This document shows positions 53,988-61,926 of a DNA stretch of 64,000 nucleotides, piece by piece. Made by a program: the position numbers and the translations under genes. This stretch comes from VBDM01 sp049802235. GTDB lineage: Bacteria; Pseudomonadota; Gammaproteobacteria; Burkholderiales; SG8-39. The stretch is from NCBI GenBank assembly GCA_049802235.1, contig JBARMB010000055.1:1-64000 (forward strand), read 5' to 3'. Every line of letters starts with the position of its first letter. Positions within the stretch are counted from its first letter, which is position 1. A model generated the notes under the pieces. The model saw only the letters and a list, made by a program, of their open reading frames with translations. It ran no database searches and was not told the origin of the DNA.

Positions 53988-54876
53988 ACTCCGTCCGGAA
54001 ACCGTGACCCGGTGGCTGGTGAGCGGGCCGCCGCTCCTGTTCCTGCTGGTATTTTTCGCGCTGCCTTCGCTCATCATGGTGGCGGCCTCGTTCCGCTACC
54101 CGGGGGAGTTCGGCGGGCTCGCGCCGCTGGCGCCGACCCGTCCCGGAGAGGAAGCCGGACTGACGCCCGAGAACTACCGCGTGTTCTTCGGCGACTGGAT
54201 CTATTTCCAGATCCTGCTGAAGTCCTTCGGCGTGGCGCTCGCGACGACGCTGATCTGCCTGCTGATGGCGTACCCGCTCGCCCTGCTGATCGCGCGCAGC
54301 CCGAGGCGGCACCGCGATTTCATGGTGCTGCTGGTGGTGCTGCCGTTCGCCAGCAACTTTCTCGTGCGCGTGTACGCGTGGATGATCATCCTCGGCGACC
54401 AGTCGCCTTTCCTTCGACCGGTCAATTACGTCCTTGCACAATTCGGCCACGAGCCGCTGTCGCTGCTGTTCTCCGGCTTCGCCGTGATCGCGGGCATGGT
54501 CTACGTGCACCTGCCGTTCATGATCCTGCCGCTCTACACCAACCTGGAAAAGCACGACCCGGTGCTGCTCGACGCGGCGCAGGACCTCGGCGCGAACGCC
54601 TGGCGCCGCTTCTGGCGCGTGACTTTCCCGCTGTCGCTGCCGGGCGTGTTCTCGGGCGCGGCGCTGGTGTTCATTCCCGTGCTCGGCATGTTCGCGATTC
54701 CCGAGATCCTCGGCGGCAAGGACGACTGGATGGTCGGCAACATGATCAAGGAGGCGTTTCTCGGCACGCGCGACTGGCCGTTCGGGTCGATGCTCTCGAT
54801 CATGCTGACGCTGGCGGTGCTCGCGGTCGCGGCGCTGGCGGCCTGGCTGGCGAAGAAGGGGACGGCGCATGCGTAG
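53980..54876 (+). CDS. potB: Polyamine ABC transporter permease, PotB/PotH type
   Basis: A 298-residue permease with six hydrophobic segments. The coupling-helix EAA motif is AAQDLGANAWRRFWRVTFPLSLPGV. RRHRDFMVLLVVLPFASNFLVRVYAWMIIL is typical of the PotB/PotH group. GTG 53980 lies inside potA. It overlaps potC by 8 bases. Confidence 0.93.
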   Translation: MTKLRPETVTRWLVSGPPLLFLLVFFALPSLIMVAASFRYPGEFGGLAPLAPTRPGEEAGLTPENYRVFFGDWIYFQILLKSFGVALATTLICLLMAYPLALLIARSPRRHRDFMVLLVVLPFASNFLVRVYAWMIILGDQSPFLRPVNYVLAQFGHEPLSLLFSGFAVIAGMVYVHLPFMILPLYTNLEKHDPVLLDAAQDLGANAWRRFWRVTFPLSLPGVFSGAALVFIPVLGMFAIPEILGGKDDWMVGNMIKEAFLGTRDWPFGSMLSIMLTLAVLAVAALAAWLAKKGTAHA

Positions 54877-55648
54877 ATCCTGGTGGCTGTGGGGCGCTGC
54901 CCTCGCGGCGTACGCCTTCCTCTACGTCCCGCTCAGCATCGTGGTGCTGTTCTCGTTCAACGACTCGAAGCTGAACGCCGAGTGGGTCGGCTTCACGCTC
55001 TCCTGGTACGAGACGCTGTTCGCCGACGACGCGATGCTCGCCGCGGCGCGAAACTCGCTCTTCATCGCCGTCACCTCCGCGATCGCCGCCACCGTCCTCG
55101 GCACCATGGCCGGCATCGCCATGCACCGCTACAAGCCGCGGCTGCTGCCGTTCATGGTGCTCACGCCGGTGGCGATGCCGGAGATCCTCCTCGGCGTGTC
55201 GCTGCTGGTATTCTTCATCTCGGTGTTCGGCGAGCAGTCGCTGGGCCTGGCGACCGTCATCATCGCGCACATCACCTTCTGCATCGGCTTTGTCGCCATC
55301 ATCGTGCGCGCCCGGCTCGCGGGGATGGACGAATCGATCTTCGAGGCGGCGCGCGACCTCGGCGCGACGCCGTGGCAGACCTTCAGGCTGGTGACCCTGC
55401 CGCTCATCCTGCCCGGGGTGGTCGCCGGCGCGCTGATGAGCTTCACCCTCTCGATCGACGATTTTGTCATCACCTTCTTCACCACGGGGGTCGGCGTATC
55501 GACCCTGCCGCTGCAAATCTACACCATGATCAAGGTGGCGGTGACACCGGAGGTGAACGCCGTCTCCACGCTCCTCATGGCGCTCACCCTGACGATGATC
55601 GTCGTCGCCTCGAAACTCGCGCCCGACACGCTGCGCGGCCAGGGCTGA
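54869..55648 (+). CDS. potC: Polyamine ABC transporter permease, PotC/PotI type
   Basis: A 259-residue permease with six hydrophobic segments. LSIVVLFSFNDSKLNAEWVGFTLSWYETLF near the N terminus is the PotC hallmark. The EAA motif is AARDLGATPWQTFRLVTLPLILPGV, and FTLSIDDFVITFFTTGVG follows. It pairs with PotB to form the channel. Confidence 0.94.
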   Translation: MRRSWWLWGAALAAYAFLYVPLSIVVLFSFNDSKLNAEWVGFTLSWYETLFADDAMLAAARNSLFIAVTSAIAATVLGTMAGIAMHRYKPRLLPFMVLTPVAMPEILLGVSLLVFFISVFGEQSLGLATVIIAHITFCIGFVAIIVRARLAGMDESIFEAARDLGATPWQTFRLVTLPLILPGVVAGALMSFTLSIDDFVITFFTTGVGVSTLPLQIYTMIKVAVTPEVNAVSTLLMALTLTMIVVASKLAPDTLRGQG

Positions 55649-55653
55649 CCTGA

Positions 55654-55729
55654 GCCACAGAGATCACAGAACATGATTTCAACGAGGTTGCTCAAGGGGT
55701 TGCTTTGCGCTCTCTGCTTTCTCTGCGGC
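55654..55729. repeat. CACAGAG-type inverted repeat overlapping the potD start
   Basis: The left arm GCCACAGAGATCACAGA (55654-55670) ends two bases before the potD ATG. The complement of the right arm (55704-55729) agrees with it at 13 of 17 positions. The right arm encodes CALCFLCG of the potD signal peptide. Confidence 0.6.
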
Positions 55730-56761
55730 AGCGGTTTTTCGCTTTCCGCAGCGGCGGCGGACACGCTGCACCTGTACAACTGGAACAACTACATTACGCC
55801 GGACACCGTGTCGCGCTTCGAGACATTCTGCGGCTGCAGGCTGGTCCAGGACTACTACGCCGACAATGAAGAGATGCTGGCGAAGCTCGCGGCGGGCGCC
55901 GCCGGCTACGACATCCTGGTGCCGACCGGCAACGCGGTCGAGAACCTCATCAAGCAGGGCGCGCTGCGACCCATCGACAGGGGCCTCCTGCCCAAGCTCG
56001 GGAACATCAAGCCCGAGTTCATGGGCGAATTCTTCGACCCGGGAAACAGGTACTCGGTGCCCTATGCCTATTCGATCACGCTGATCGGCTACAACGTCGA
56101 AAAGATGAAGGAACGCGGCATTCCGACCGACACCTGGGCGGCGATCTTCGAACCGAAGTACCTGGAGCGCATCAAAGGCAAGGTCACCGTGCTCGACAGC
56201 CAGCGCGAGCTGATGGCGGCGGCGCTGAAGTACCTCGGCTACTCGGCGAACGACACCGACGAATCCCGCTGGAAGCAGGCGCGCGACCTGATCCTGCGCG
56301 CCAAGCCGTACTGGGCCGCGTTCAACGCCTCCTCCTACATCAAGGAACTCACCATCGGCAACATCTGGCTCGCGCATGGCTACTCGAACGACATGTTCAC
56401 CGCGGCGCAGGACGCGGAGAAGGCCGGCCGAAAATTCACCATCGGCTACTCGACGCCGAAGGAAGGCGCGGTGCTCGCGCTCGACAACATGGTGCTGCAC
56501 AAGAGCGGTCCGCGCCCCGACCTCGCCCACAAGTTCATCGATTTCATGCTCGAAGGCCGCAATTCCGCGGAGCTGACCAACGCCATCGGCGCCGGCAATC
56601 CCAACGCCGACGCGATGCGGTACATCCGCCCCGAAATTGCCGCCAACAGGGCGGTGTTCCCCGACAAGGCGGTGCTCGCGCGGCTCGAGATGCTGCGCGA
56701 TCTCGACCGCAGACAGCGGCGGCTGCTGAACCGCATGTGGATCGAGATCAAGGTCCGGTGA
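55673..56761 (+). CDS. potD: Polyamine-type periplasmic binding protein
   Basis: A 362-residue PotD/PotF-like receptor. The signal peptide (LLKGLLCALCFLCGSGFSLSAAA) is followed by DTLHLYNWNNYITPDTVSRFE, the family start. YDILVPTGNAVENLIKQGALRPID, PYAYSITLIGYN and GAVLALDNMVLHKSG follow. Substrate is probably spermidine or putrescine but cannot be read from sequence alone. The signal peptide core is encoded by one arm of an inverted repeat. It closes potABCD. Confidence 0.93.
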   Translation: MISTRLLKGLLCALCFLCGSGFSLSAAAADTLHLYNWNNYITPDTVSRFETFCGCRLVQDYYADNEEMLAKLAAGAAGYDILVPTGNAVENLIKQGALRPIDRGLLPKLGNIKPEFMGEFFDPGNRYSVPYAYSITLIGYNVEKMKERGIPTDTWAAIFEPKYLERIKGKVTVLDSQRELMAAALKYLGYSANDTDESRWKQARDLILRAKPYWAAFNASSYIKELTIGNIWLAHGYSNDMFTAAQDAEKAGRKFTIGYSTPKEGAVLALDNMVLHKSGPRPDLAHKFIDFMLEGRNSAELTNAIGAGNPNADAMRYIRPEIAANRAVFPDKAVLARLEMLRDLDRRQRRLLNRMWIEIKVR

Positions 56762-56830
56762 CGACCTCCACGCGGCCGCGTATCGGAGCGGGGACGCGCG
56801 CAGCCGGTGCTCGCCGGCGCCGATCTCGGC

Positions 56831-56836
56831 TACAAT
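56831..56836 (+). promoter_or_regulatory. -10 box of the DUF47-pit operon
   Basis: TACAAT preceded by GGC, 43 bases before the DUF47 start. Similar CTACAAT boxes stand before the FKBP and ampG genes. Confidence 0.4.
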
Positions 56837-56878
56837 GCGCGCGGCCGTTTTTCGTTCCTCAATCTCTTCGGGGTCGCC

Positions 56879-57505
56879 ATGTTCGCACGCCTGATGCCGC
56901 ACGAAGGCCGGTTCTTCGAATACTTCGCCGAGCACGCCGCCCTGATCCTGCAGGGCGCCGTCGAACTGAAAGCGATGATGGACGACATGGCCGAGGTCGA
57001 GCATCGGGCGCAGAACATCAAGAAGATCGAGACCCAGGCCGACATCGTCACCCACCGCACGGTCCAGTTGCTGCACAAGACCTTCATCACGCCGATCGAC
57101 CGCGACGAGATCTACCAGCTGATCACCCGCATGGACGACATCCTCGACCTGATGGAAGACGTGTCTCATTGCGTGTTCCTGTACGACATCCGCGCCGTCC
57201 CCGACGAGGCCAAGCGCCTGGCGGAGAATTGCGTCGCCTGCGCCGAGAAGGTGAAAGCCGCGATCGGGCTGCTGAAGAACATGTCCAACGCCGAGCAGAT
57301 CATCAGAATCTGCGCCGAGATCGACCGCCTCGAGACCGACGCCGACCAGATCCTGCGCGCGGCCATGGCGAAGCTCTTCCGCAACGAGCCCGACACGCGC
57401 GAGCTGATCAAGCTGAAGGAGATCTACGAGCACCTGGAAACGGTCAGCGACAAGTGCGAGGACGTGGCCAACATCATCGAGGGCATCGTGCTCGAGAATT
57501 CCTGA
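56879..57505 (+). CDS. DUF47 (PhoU-like) phosphate transport regulator
   Basis: A 208-residue all-helical protein. FFEYFAEHAALILQGAVELKAMM and IETQADIVTHRTVQLLHKTFITPIDRDEIYQLITRMDDILDLMED are the DUF47 signature, with PhoU-like metal-binding acidic residues. It is the usual partner of low-affinity phosphate permeases and is thought to gate them. ATG 56879 is used; the longer frame crosses the promoter. The stop is 15 bases before pit. Confidence 0.94.
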   Translation: MFARLMPHEGRFFEYFAEHAALILQGAVELKAMMDDMAEVEHRAQNIKKIETQADIVTHRTVQLLHKTFITPIDRDEIYQLITRMDDILDLMEDVSHCVFLYDIRAVPDEAKRLAENCVACAEKVKAAIGLLKNMSNAEQIIRICAEIDRLETDADQILRAAMAKLFRNEPDTRELIKLKEIYEHLETVSDKCEDVANIIEGIVLENS

Positions 57506-57520
57506 GAGCGGAGGACGGGC

Positions 57521-58519
57521 GTGGGCATCAACCTCCACATGGTGCTGTTCCTGATCGCGGTCGCGTTGCTGTTCGATTTCCTCAACGGTTTTCACGACGC
57601 CGCCAACTCGATCGCCACCATCGTCTCGACCGGCGCCATGAGCCCGCGCTGGGCGGTGATGTGGGCGGCGGCGTTCAACTTCGTCTCGTTCATCGTCTTC
57701 GGCGTCGCCGTCGCCTCCACCATCGGCAAGGGGATCGTCGATCCGGCGATCATCGACCAGCACGTCGTGTTCGGCGCGCTCGCGGGCGCGATCGCCTGGA
57801 ACCTGCTCACCTGGTATTGGGGCATTCCGTCGAGCTCCTCGCACGCGCTGATCGGCGGCCTCGCGGGAGCCGGCGTGGCCAAGGGCGGCACCGGGTCGCT
57901 GGTCGCTGCGGGTTTTCTCAAGACCACGGCGGCGATCGTGCTTTCGCCGGCGCTCGGCTTCGTGCTCGGGGTCGCGCTGATGATCGCGGTGGCGTGGATC
58001 TTCGCGCGCTCGACGCCCCAGCGCGTGGACCGCTGGTTCCAGCGCCTGCAGTTCGTCTCCGCCGCGTTCTACAGCCTCGGACACGGCGGCAACGACGCGC
58101 AGAAAACCATGGGCGTCATCTGGGCGCTGCTGATCGCCTCGGGGCTCTCCGGGGGCTCGGAACCGCTGCCATTCTGGGTAGTGATGGCGTGCCAGGCGGC
58201 AATGGGCCTGGGGACGCTCTTCGGCGGCTGGCGCATCGTCAAGACCATGGGCATGCGCATCACGAAGTTGAAGCCCGTCGGCGGTTTTTGCGCCTCGGCG
58301 AGCGGCGCCATAACGCTGATCCTCGCCACTGGCCTCGGTGTTCCGGTCTCGACCACGCACACCATCACCGGCGCGATCGTCGGCGTGGGCTCGGCGCAGA
58401 AATTCTCCGCGGTGCGCTGGGGCGTGGCCGGCAATATCGTCTGGGCCTGGATCTTCACCATTCCCGGTTCCGCCATCATTGCCGGCCTGGCGTGGTGGCT
58501 CGGGACGCGATATCTGTAG
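57521..58519 (+). CDS. pit: Low-affinity inorganic phosphate transporter (PiT family)
   Basis: A 332-residue membrane protein with about ten hydrophobic segments. The duplicated PiT signatures are FDFLNGFHDAANSIATIVSTGAM at the N terminus and GHGGNDAQKTMGVIWALL near residue 187. GIPSSSSHALIGGLAGAG and GVPVSTTHTITGAIVGVG are the paired phosphate-site loops. GTG 57521 follows GCGGAGGAC. With the DUF47 gene it forms a two-gene operon. Confidence 0.96.
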   Translation: MGINLHMVLFLIAVALLFDFLNGFHDAANSIATIVSTGAMSPRWAVMWAAAFNFVSFIVFGVAVASTIGKGIVDPAIIDQHVVFGALAGAIAWNLLTWYWGIPSSSSHALIGGLAGAGVAKGGTGSLVAAGFLKTTAAIVLSPALGFVLGVALMIAVAWIFARSTPQRVDRWFQRLQFVSAAFYSLGHGGNDAQKTMGVIWALLIASGLSGGSEPLPFWVVMACQAAMGLGTLFGGWRIVKTMGMRITKLKPVGGFCASASGAITLILATGLGVPVSTTHTITGAIVGVGSAQKFSAVRWGVAGNIVWAWIFTIPGSAIIAGLAWWLGTRYL

Positions 58520-58609
58520 CCGCCCATGCCCGAACGGCTGCGGGTGATCCAGGCCGGCATCGCGCGGCTCGCGGCCGCGCCCGATCGCCCGTGAAAAAAC
58601 CGGCGCGCC

Positions 58610-59686
58610 ATGCTGCGTGAGCAGCCCTCGACGCTGGCGCGCTACCTGTTCGTCGCCTACGCGCTGCTGGTTGTCTACGCGAGTCTGCACCCGTTCTCGG
58701 GCTGGCGCGACCAGGGCCTGCCGCCGCTCGCGTTTCTGACGGCGCCGTTTCCGCGTTTCATCTCCGCGTTCGACGTCACCGCCAATGTCATCGGCTACGT
58801 GCCGTTCGGCTTCCTTGCCGTGCTCGCGGTGCACCCGTCGATGCGCGGTGGCGCCGCGCTCGCGTTCGGCATCGCCTGCGCTTTCCTGCTCAGTTTCCTG
58901 CTCGAGGCCTTGCAGCTCTATCTGCCGAGCCGCATCTCCTCCAATCTCGACCTGCTCGCCAACACCGCGGGCGGAACGATCGGCGCGCTCGCCGCCGCCG
59001 CCTCGAGCCGGCACATGCTGCGCGATGAAGGGCTGCAGGCGCTGCGCTACCGGTTCTTCCTTCCAGGAGGCAGAGCCGACCTCGGCCTGGTGTTGCTCGG
59101 GCTGTGGCTGCTGTCGCAGCTCAATCCCGAGACGCTGCTGTTCGGCGCCGGCGACCTGCGGGGTCTGCTCCAGACACCCCCCCTGGGGAAGCTCTATCCT
59201 GCCGGGCTGTTCCTGCGCGTCGAGGCCGCGGTAGCCGGCGCCAACATCGTCGCCGCCGGGCTGCTGGTCTCGTGCCTCACCGCCCGCGGCCAGCCGACGC
59301 GCCGGCTGGTGGCAATCCTGGTGATGACCGCGCTCGCGGTTCGCAGCCTCGCTTTTGGATTGCTGCTCAGCCCGCAGAACATGCTGCTGTGGGTCACCCC
59401 CGGCGCCCTCTACGGCGTGGCGGCGGGGACCGTGCTGCTGCTGATCGCCGTGGAGCTGCCGCGCACGGCGCAGCTCGCGCTCACCGGCCTCGCGCTCATG
59501 GCGGCAACGGCGCTGGTGAATCTCGCCCCTGCGAACCCGTACATGACGGCATCGCTGGCGCTATGGCGGCAAGGGCACTTTCTCAACTTCAACGGCGTGA
59601 CGCGCATCGTTTCGGCCGCCTGGCCGTTCGTGGCGATGATCTACCTGGTGCTGCTCGCAGCCGAGCGCGGACGGGCAAGGGGCTAA
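58610..59686 (+). CDS. VanZ-like family membrane protein
   Basis: A 358-residue protein with about nine hydrophobic segments. The VanZ-like domain is N-terminal: DVTANVIGYVPFGFLAVLA, then LLEALQLYLPSRISSNLDLLANTAGGTIGAL. The C-terminal half adds further helices and no known domain. The function of VanZ-like proteins outside teicoplanin resistance is unknown. It is one gene between pit and the ferredoxin gene. Confidence 0.88.
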   Translation: MLREQPSTLARYLFVAYALLVVYASLHPFSGWRDQGLPPLAFLTAPFPRFISAFDVTANVIGYVPFGFLAVLAVHPSMRGGAALAFGIACAFLLSFLLEALQLYLPSRISSNLDLLANTAGGTIGALAAAASSRHMLRDEGLQALRYRFFLPGGRADLGLVLLGLWLLSQLNPETLLFGAGDLRGLLQTPPLGKLYPAGLFLRVEAAVAGANIVAAGLLVSCLTARGQPTRRLVAILVMTALAVRSLAFGLLLSPQNMLLWVTPGALYGVAAGTVLLLIAVELPRTAQLALTGLALMAATALVNLAPANPYMTASLALWRQGHFLNFNGVTRIVSAAWPFVAMIYLVLLAAERGRARG

Positions 59687-59723
59687 TCCGGCAACAGGCC
59701 GCACGAGCCCGGAACCGAGACCT

Positions 59724-59729
59724 TATAAT
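59724..59729 (+). promoter_or_regulatory. -10 box of the ferredoxin-hydrolase-hemJ cluster
   Basis: Perfect TATAAT about 100 bases before the ferredoxin start. The leader has no obvious structure. Confidence 0.45.
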
Positions 59730-59830
59730 TGCCGCCACGCCGGTCCGGACGGCGCAGGATCGCGGCCCCGCCTCGGCCCCGGAATCGAGGCAGCGTTCAA
59801 TTCGTTCCGACTTCGCAAATTATTTCCCCC

Positions 59831-60139
59831 ATGGGCTTTTATCAACGACACGTTTTCTTCTGCTGCAACCAGCGCCAGAACGGCGAGGCCTGCTGCGCCG
59901 ACAAGGGCGCGGGCGCGATGCGCGATTACGCCAAGAAGCGCATCAAGGAGCTGGGTCTCGACGGACCGGGCAAGGTGCGCATCAACCAGGCCGGGTGTCT
60001 CGATCGCTGCGAGGAAGGGCCGTGCCTGGTGGTGTACCCGGAGGCCGTCTGGTACACCTACGTCGACCGCGCCGACATCGACGAGATCATCGAGGAGCAC
60101 ATCAAAAACGGCAGGACCGTCGAGCGCCTGCGCCTGTGA
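59831..60139 (+). CDS. Thioredoxin-like [2Fe-2S] ferredoxin
   Basis: A 102-residue protein. FYQRHVFFCCNQRQNGEACCADKG and NQAGCLDRCEEGPCLVVYPEAVWY supply the Cys ligands of the thioredoxin-fold [2Fe-2S] family, related to the NuoE C-terminal domain. It is probably a low-potential electron carrier; the partner is unknown. ATG 59831 is chosen because it opens the domain. The 3' end overlaps the hydrolase by 4 bases (GTGA). Confidence 0.92.
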   Translation: MGFYQRHVFFCCNQRQNGEACCADKGAGAMRDYAKKRIKELGLDGPGKVRINQAGCLDRCEEGPCLVVYPEAVWYTYVDRADIDEIIEEHIKNGRTVERLRL

Positions 60140-60786
60140 GCCGCGAGACGCTCTTCATCGCCGGCGGCGCGGGCAGGATCGAGACCGTCATCGACCGCCC
60201 CGCAGAGGCGTTGCGGGAGACTTCTCACGACGCCGCTCGCGGCAGAATTCACGACGCCGCTCGCGGCGTGGCGCTCATCGCGCATCCGCACCCGCTCCAC
60301 GGCGGCACGCTCGACAACAAGGTGGTGCAGACGCTGGCGAAGACGTTCGTCGAACTGGGCTATGTGGCGCTGCGGCCCAATTTCCGCGGTGTCGGCGCCT
60401 CCGAAGGCGCTTACGATGAAGGCAACGGCGAGACCGAGGACATGCTGCGCGTCGCCGCGTACGCCAAGGAGAGCTGCGGCGATCTCCCGCTGGTGCTGGC
60501 GGGATTTTCCTTCGGCGCCTTCGTGCAGACGCGCGTCGCGAAGCGGCTCCAGCCGCAGCGCATGGTCCTCGTCGGCCTCGCGGTGGGTCGTTTCCATGCG
60601 GAGACCGTCCCCGCCGACACCCTCGTCATCCACGGCGAGCTGGACCAGACCGTGCCGCTCGCGGACATATTCGATTGGGCACGGCCGCAGGAGCTGCCGA
60701 TCGTCGTCATCCCCGGCGCCGATCACTTCTTCCACCGGCGCCTGCACCTCATCAAGAACATCGTGAAAAGCCAGTGGCGGTCCTAA
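60136..60786 (+). CDS. Alpha/beta hydrolase with repeat-derived insertion
   Basis: A 216-residue hydrolase of the COG2945 type. ALIAHPHPLHGGTLDNKVVQTLAKTF and LRPNFRGVGASEGAYDEG lead to the nucleophile Ser in LVLAGFSFGAFV. The acid is in HGELDQTVPL and the His in GADHFFHRRL. Residues about 30-46 contain HDAARG twice, encoded by two 19-base direct repeats 24 bases apart, absent from the usual family start. The substrate is unknown. GTG 60136 overlaps the ferredoxin stop. Confidence 0.9.
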   Translation: MSRETLFIAGGAGRIETVIDRPAEALRETSHDAARGRIHDAARGVALIAHPHPLHGGTLDNKVVQTLAKTFVELGYVALRPNFRGVGASEGAYDEGNGETEDMLRVAAYAKESCGDLPLVLAGFSFGAFVQTRVAKRLQPQRMVLVGLAVGRFHAETVPADTLVIHGELDQTVPLADIFDWARPQELPIVVIPGADHFFHRRLHLIKNIVKSQWRS

Positions 60787-60872
60787 GAGTCTGTTTCAGC
60801 GTGCTGCTTGCCTATGCGGCAGCCGGGTTTTATGCTGCGATGGTCCTGTTCCGGAGAAGGCTGCTGAAATGA
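60774..60872 (+). CDS. 32-residue single-span membrane protein (probable)
   Basis: GTG 60774 lies inside the end of the hydrolase gene and the TGA overlaps the ATG of hemJ (ATGA). The product is one hydrophobic helix (CFSVLLAYAAAGFYAAMVLF) with a basic tail RRRLLK. Tight overlap at both ends is typical of real coupled genes. It could also be only a translational bridge between the hydrolase and hemJ. Confidence 0.5.
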   Translation: MAVLRVCFSVLLAYAAAGFYAAMVLFRRRLLK

Positions 60873-61288
60873 CGCTGTTGTGGATAAAAGCGCTGCATGT
60901 CATTTTCACGGTGACCTGGTTCGCGGGCCTGTTCTACCTGCCGCGGCTGTTCGTCTATCACGCCATGGCCGAGGACAGCGTCGGCAAGGAACGCTTCAAG
61001 GTGATGGAGCGCAAGCTCTTCTGGGGCATCATGACGCCGGGCGCGGTGCTCACGATCGTCTTCGGGCTGTGGCTGTGGCTGGGTTACGGCATCTCGGGAG
61101 GCTGGTTGCAGGCGAAGCTTGCCCTCGTCGCCTTGCTCATCGTCTACCATCTCTACTGCGGCAGGCTGCTCGCCGATTTTGCCCGGGACCGCAACACCAA
61201 GAGCCATGTCTGGTACCGCTGGTTCAACGAGGCGCCGACGGTGCTGCTGTTCGGCGTGGTCATTCTCGTGGTGGTCAAGCCCTTCTAG
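60869..61288 (+). CDS. hemJ: Protoporphyrinogen oxidase HemJ
   Basis: A 139-residue membrane protein with four helices. WIKALHVIFTVTWFAGLFYLPRLFVYH holds the conserved His residues of the HemJ (UPF0093) family, and MTPGAVLTIVFGLWLWL and WYRWFNEAPTVLL follow. It oxidises protoporphyrinogen IX in organisms without HemG or HemY, a penultimate haem step. ATGA overlap with the tiny ORF upstream. Confidence 0.92.
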   Translation: MTLLWIKALHVIFTVTWFAGLFYLPRLFVYHAMAEDSVGKERFKVMERKLFWGIMTPGAVLTIVFGLWLWLGYGISGGWLQAKLALVALLIVYHLYCGRLLADFARDRNTKSHVWYRWFNEAPTVLLFGVVILVVVKPF

Positions 61289-61341
61289 CCGCGGCGTCCT
61301 CGTGCTAATCTTGGCGTGACCGCTGCGCCCTATTTCGGAAC

Positions 61342-61854
61342 ATGAACGCAAAAGACATCACTCTGAGGCCCGGGCGCCCCGCCGATGCGGAGAAGATTGC
61401 CGCGATGTCGCGCGATCTGATCGAGACCGGGCTCGGATGGTCCTGGGGCCCCGAGCGCGTCGCGCGCGCGATCCGCAACCGGGACAGCGTCACTCTGCTC
61501 GCCTGCGACCGCGACCGCATCGTCGCCTTCGCCATCATGTATTTCGGCGATGAGCACGCGCACCTGAGCCTGCTCGCCGTGCGGCCCTCGCACCAGCGCC
61601 TCGGAATCGGCCGGCGTCTGGTCGCGTGGCTGGTCGAGTCGGCTTATGCCGCCGGCATCGCCGCGGTTCATCTGGAGCTGCGCGCCGCCAATCATGCCGC
61701 GCGCAGCTTCTACAAGGAACTGGGATTTTCCGAGTCGGCCTACATTCCGGGGTATTACCGCGGCCGCGAGATGGCGCTGCGCATGATGCGAATGCTGCGC
61801 AAGCCGGGCGCGCCGCTGCCCGCGTGGACGGCGCCGAGGCTGCCGAAAAACTGA
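61342..61854 (+). CDS. GNAT-family N-acetyltransferase
   Basis: A 170-residue acetyltransferase. LLAVRPSHQRLGIGRRLVAWLVE is the acetyl-CoA loop (Q-x-x-G-x-G), and LELRAANHAARSFYKELGFSESAYIPGYY gives the RimI-like C-terminal pattern. The substrate may be a protein N terminus or a small amine. It is a separate gene 53 bases after hemJ. Confidence 0.88.
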   Translation: MNAKDITLRPGRPADAEKIAAMSRDLIETGLGWSWGPERVARAIRNRDSVTLLACDRDRIVAFAIMYFGDEHAHLSLLAVRPSHQRLGIGRRLVAWLVESAYAAGIAAVHLELRAANHAARSFYKELGFSESAYIPGYYRGREMALRMMRMLRKPGAPLPAWTAPRLPKN

Positions 61855-61926
61855 TCCTGCCGGCAAGCGGCCCGCCAGGCCGGCCGCTGCCGGCGTCAAT
61901 CCGATGCACTGGCGGCCGAGACTTCC

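Noticed and set aside
58526..58594. 22-codon ORF between pit and the VanZ gene
   Set aside because: Too short, with no ribosome-binding site and no membrane or signal pattern.
55679..59014. Minus-strand open frame of 1111 codons
   Set aside because: It lies opposite potD, DUF47, pit and VanZ, all well-supported plus-strand genes. Its translation is low-complexity His/Arg/Asp-rich, typical of antisense frames in high-GC DNA.
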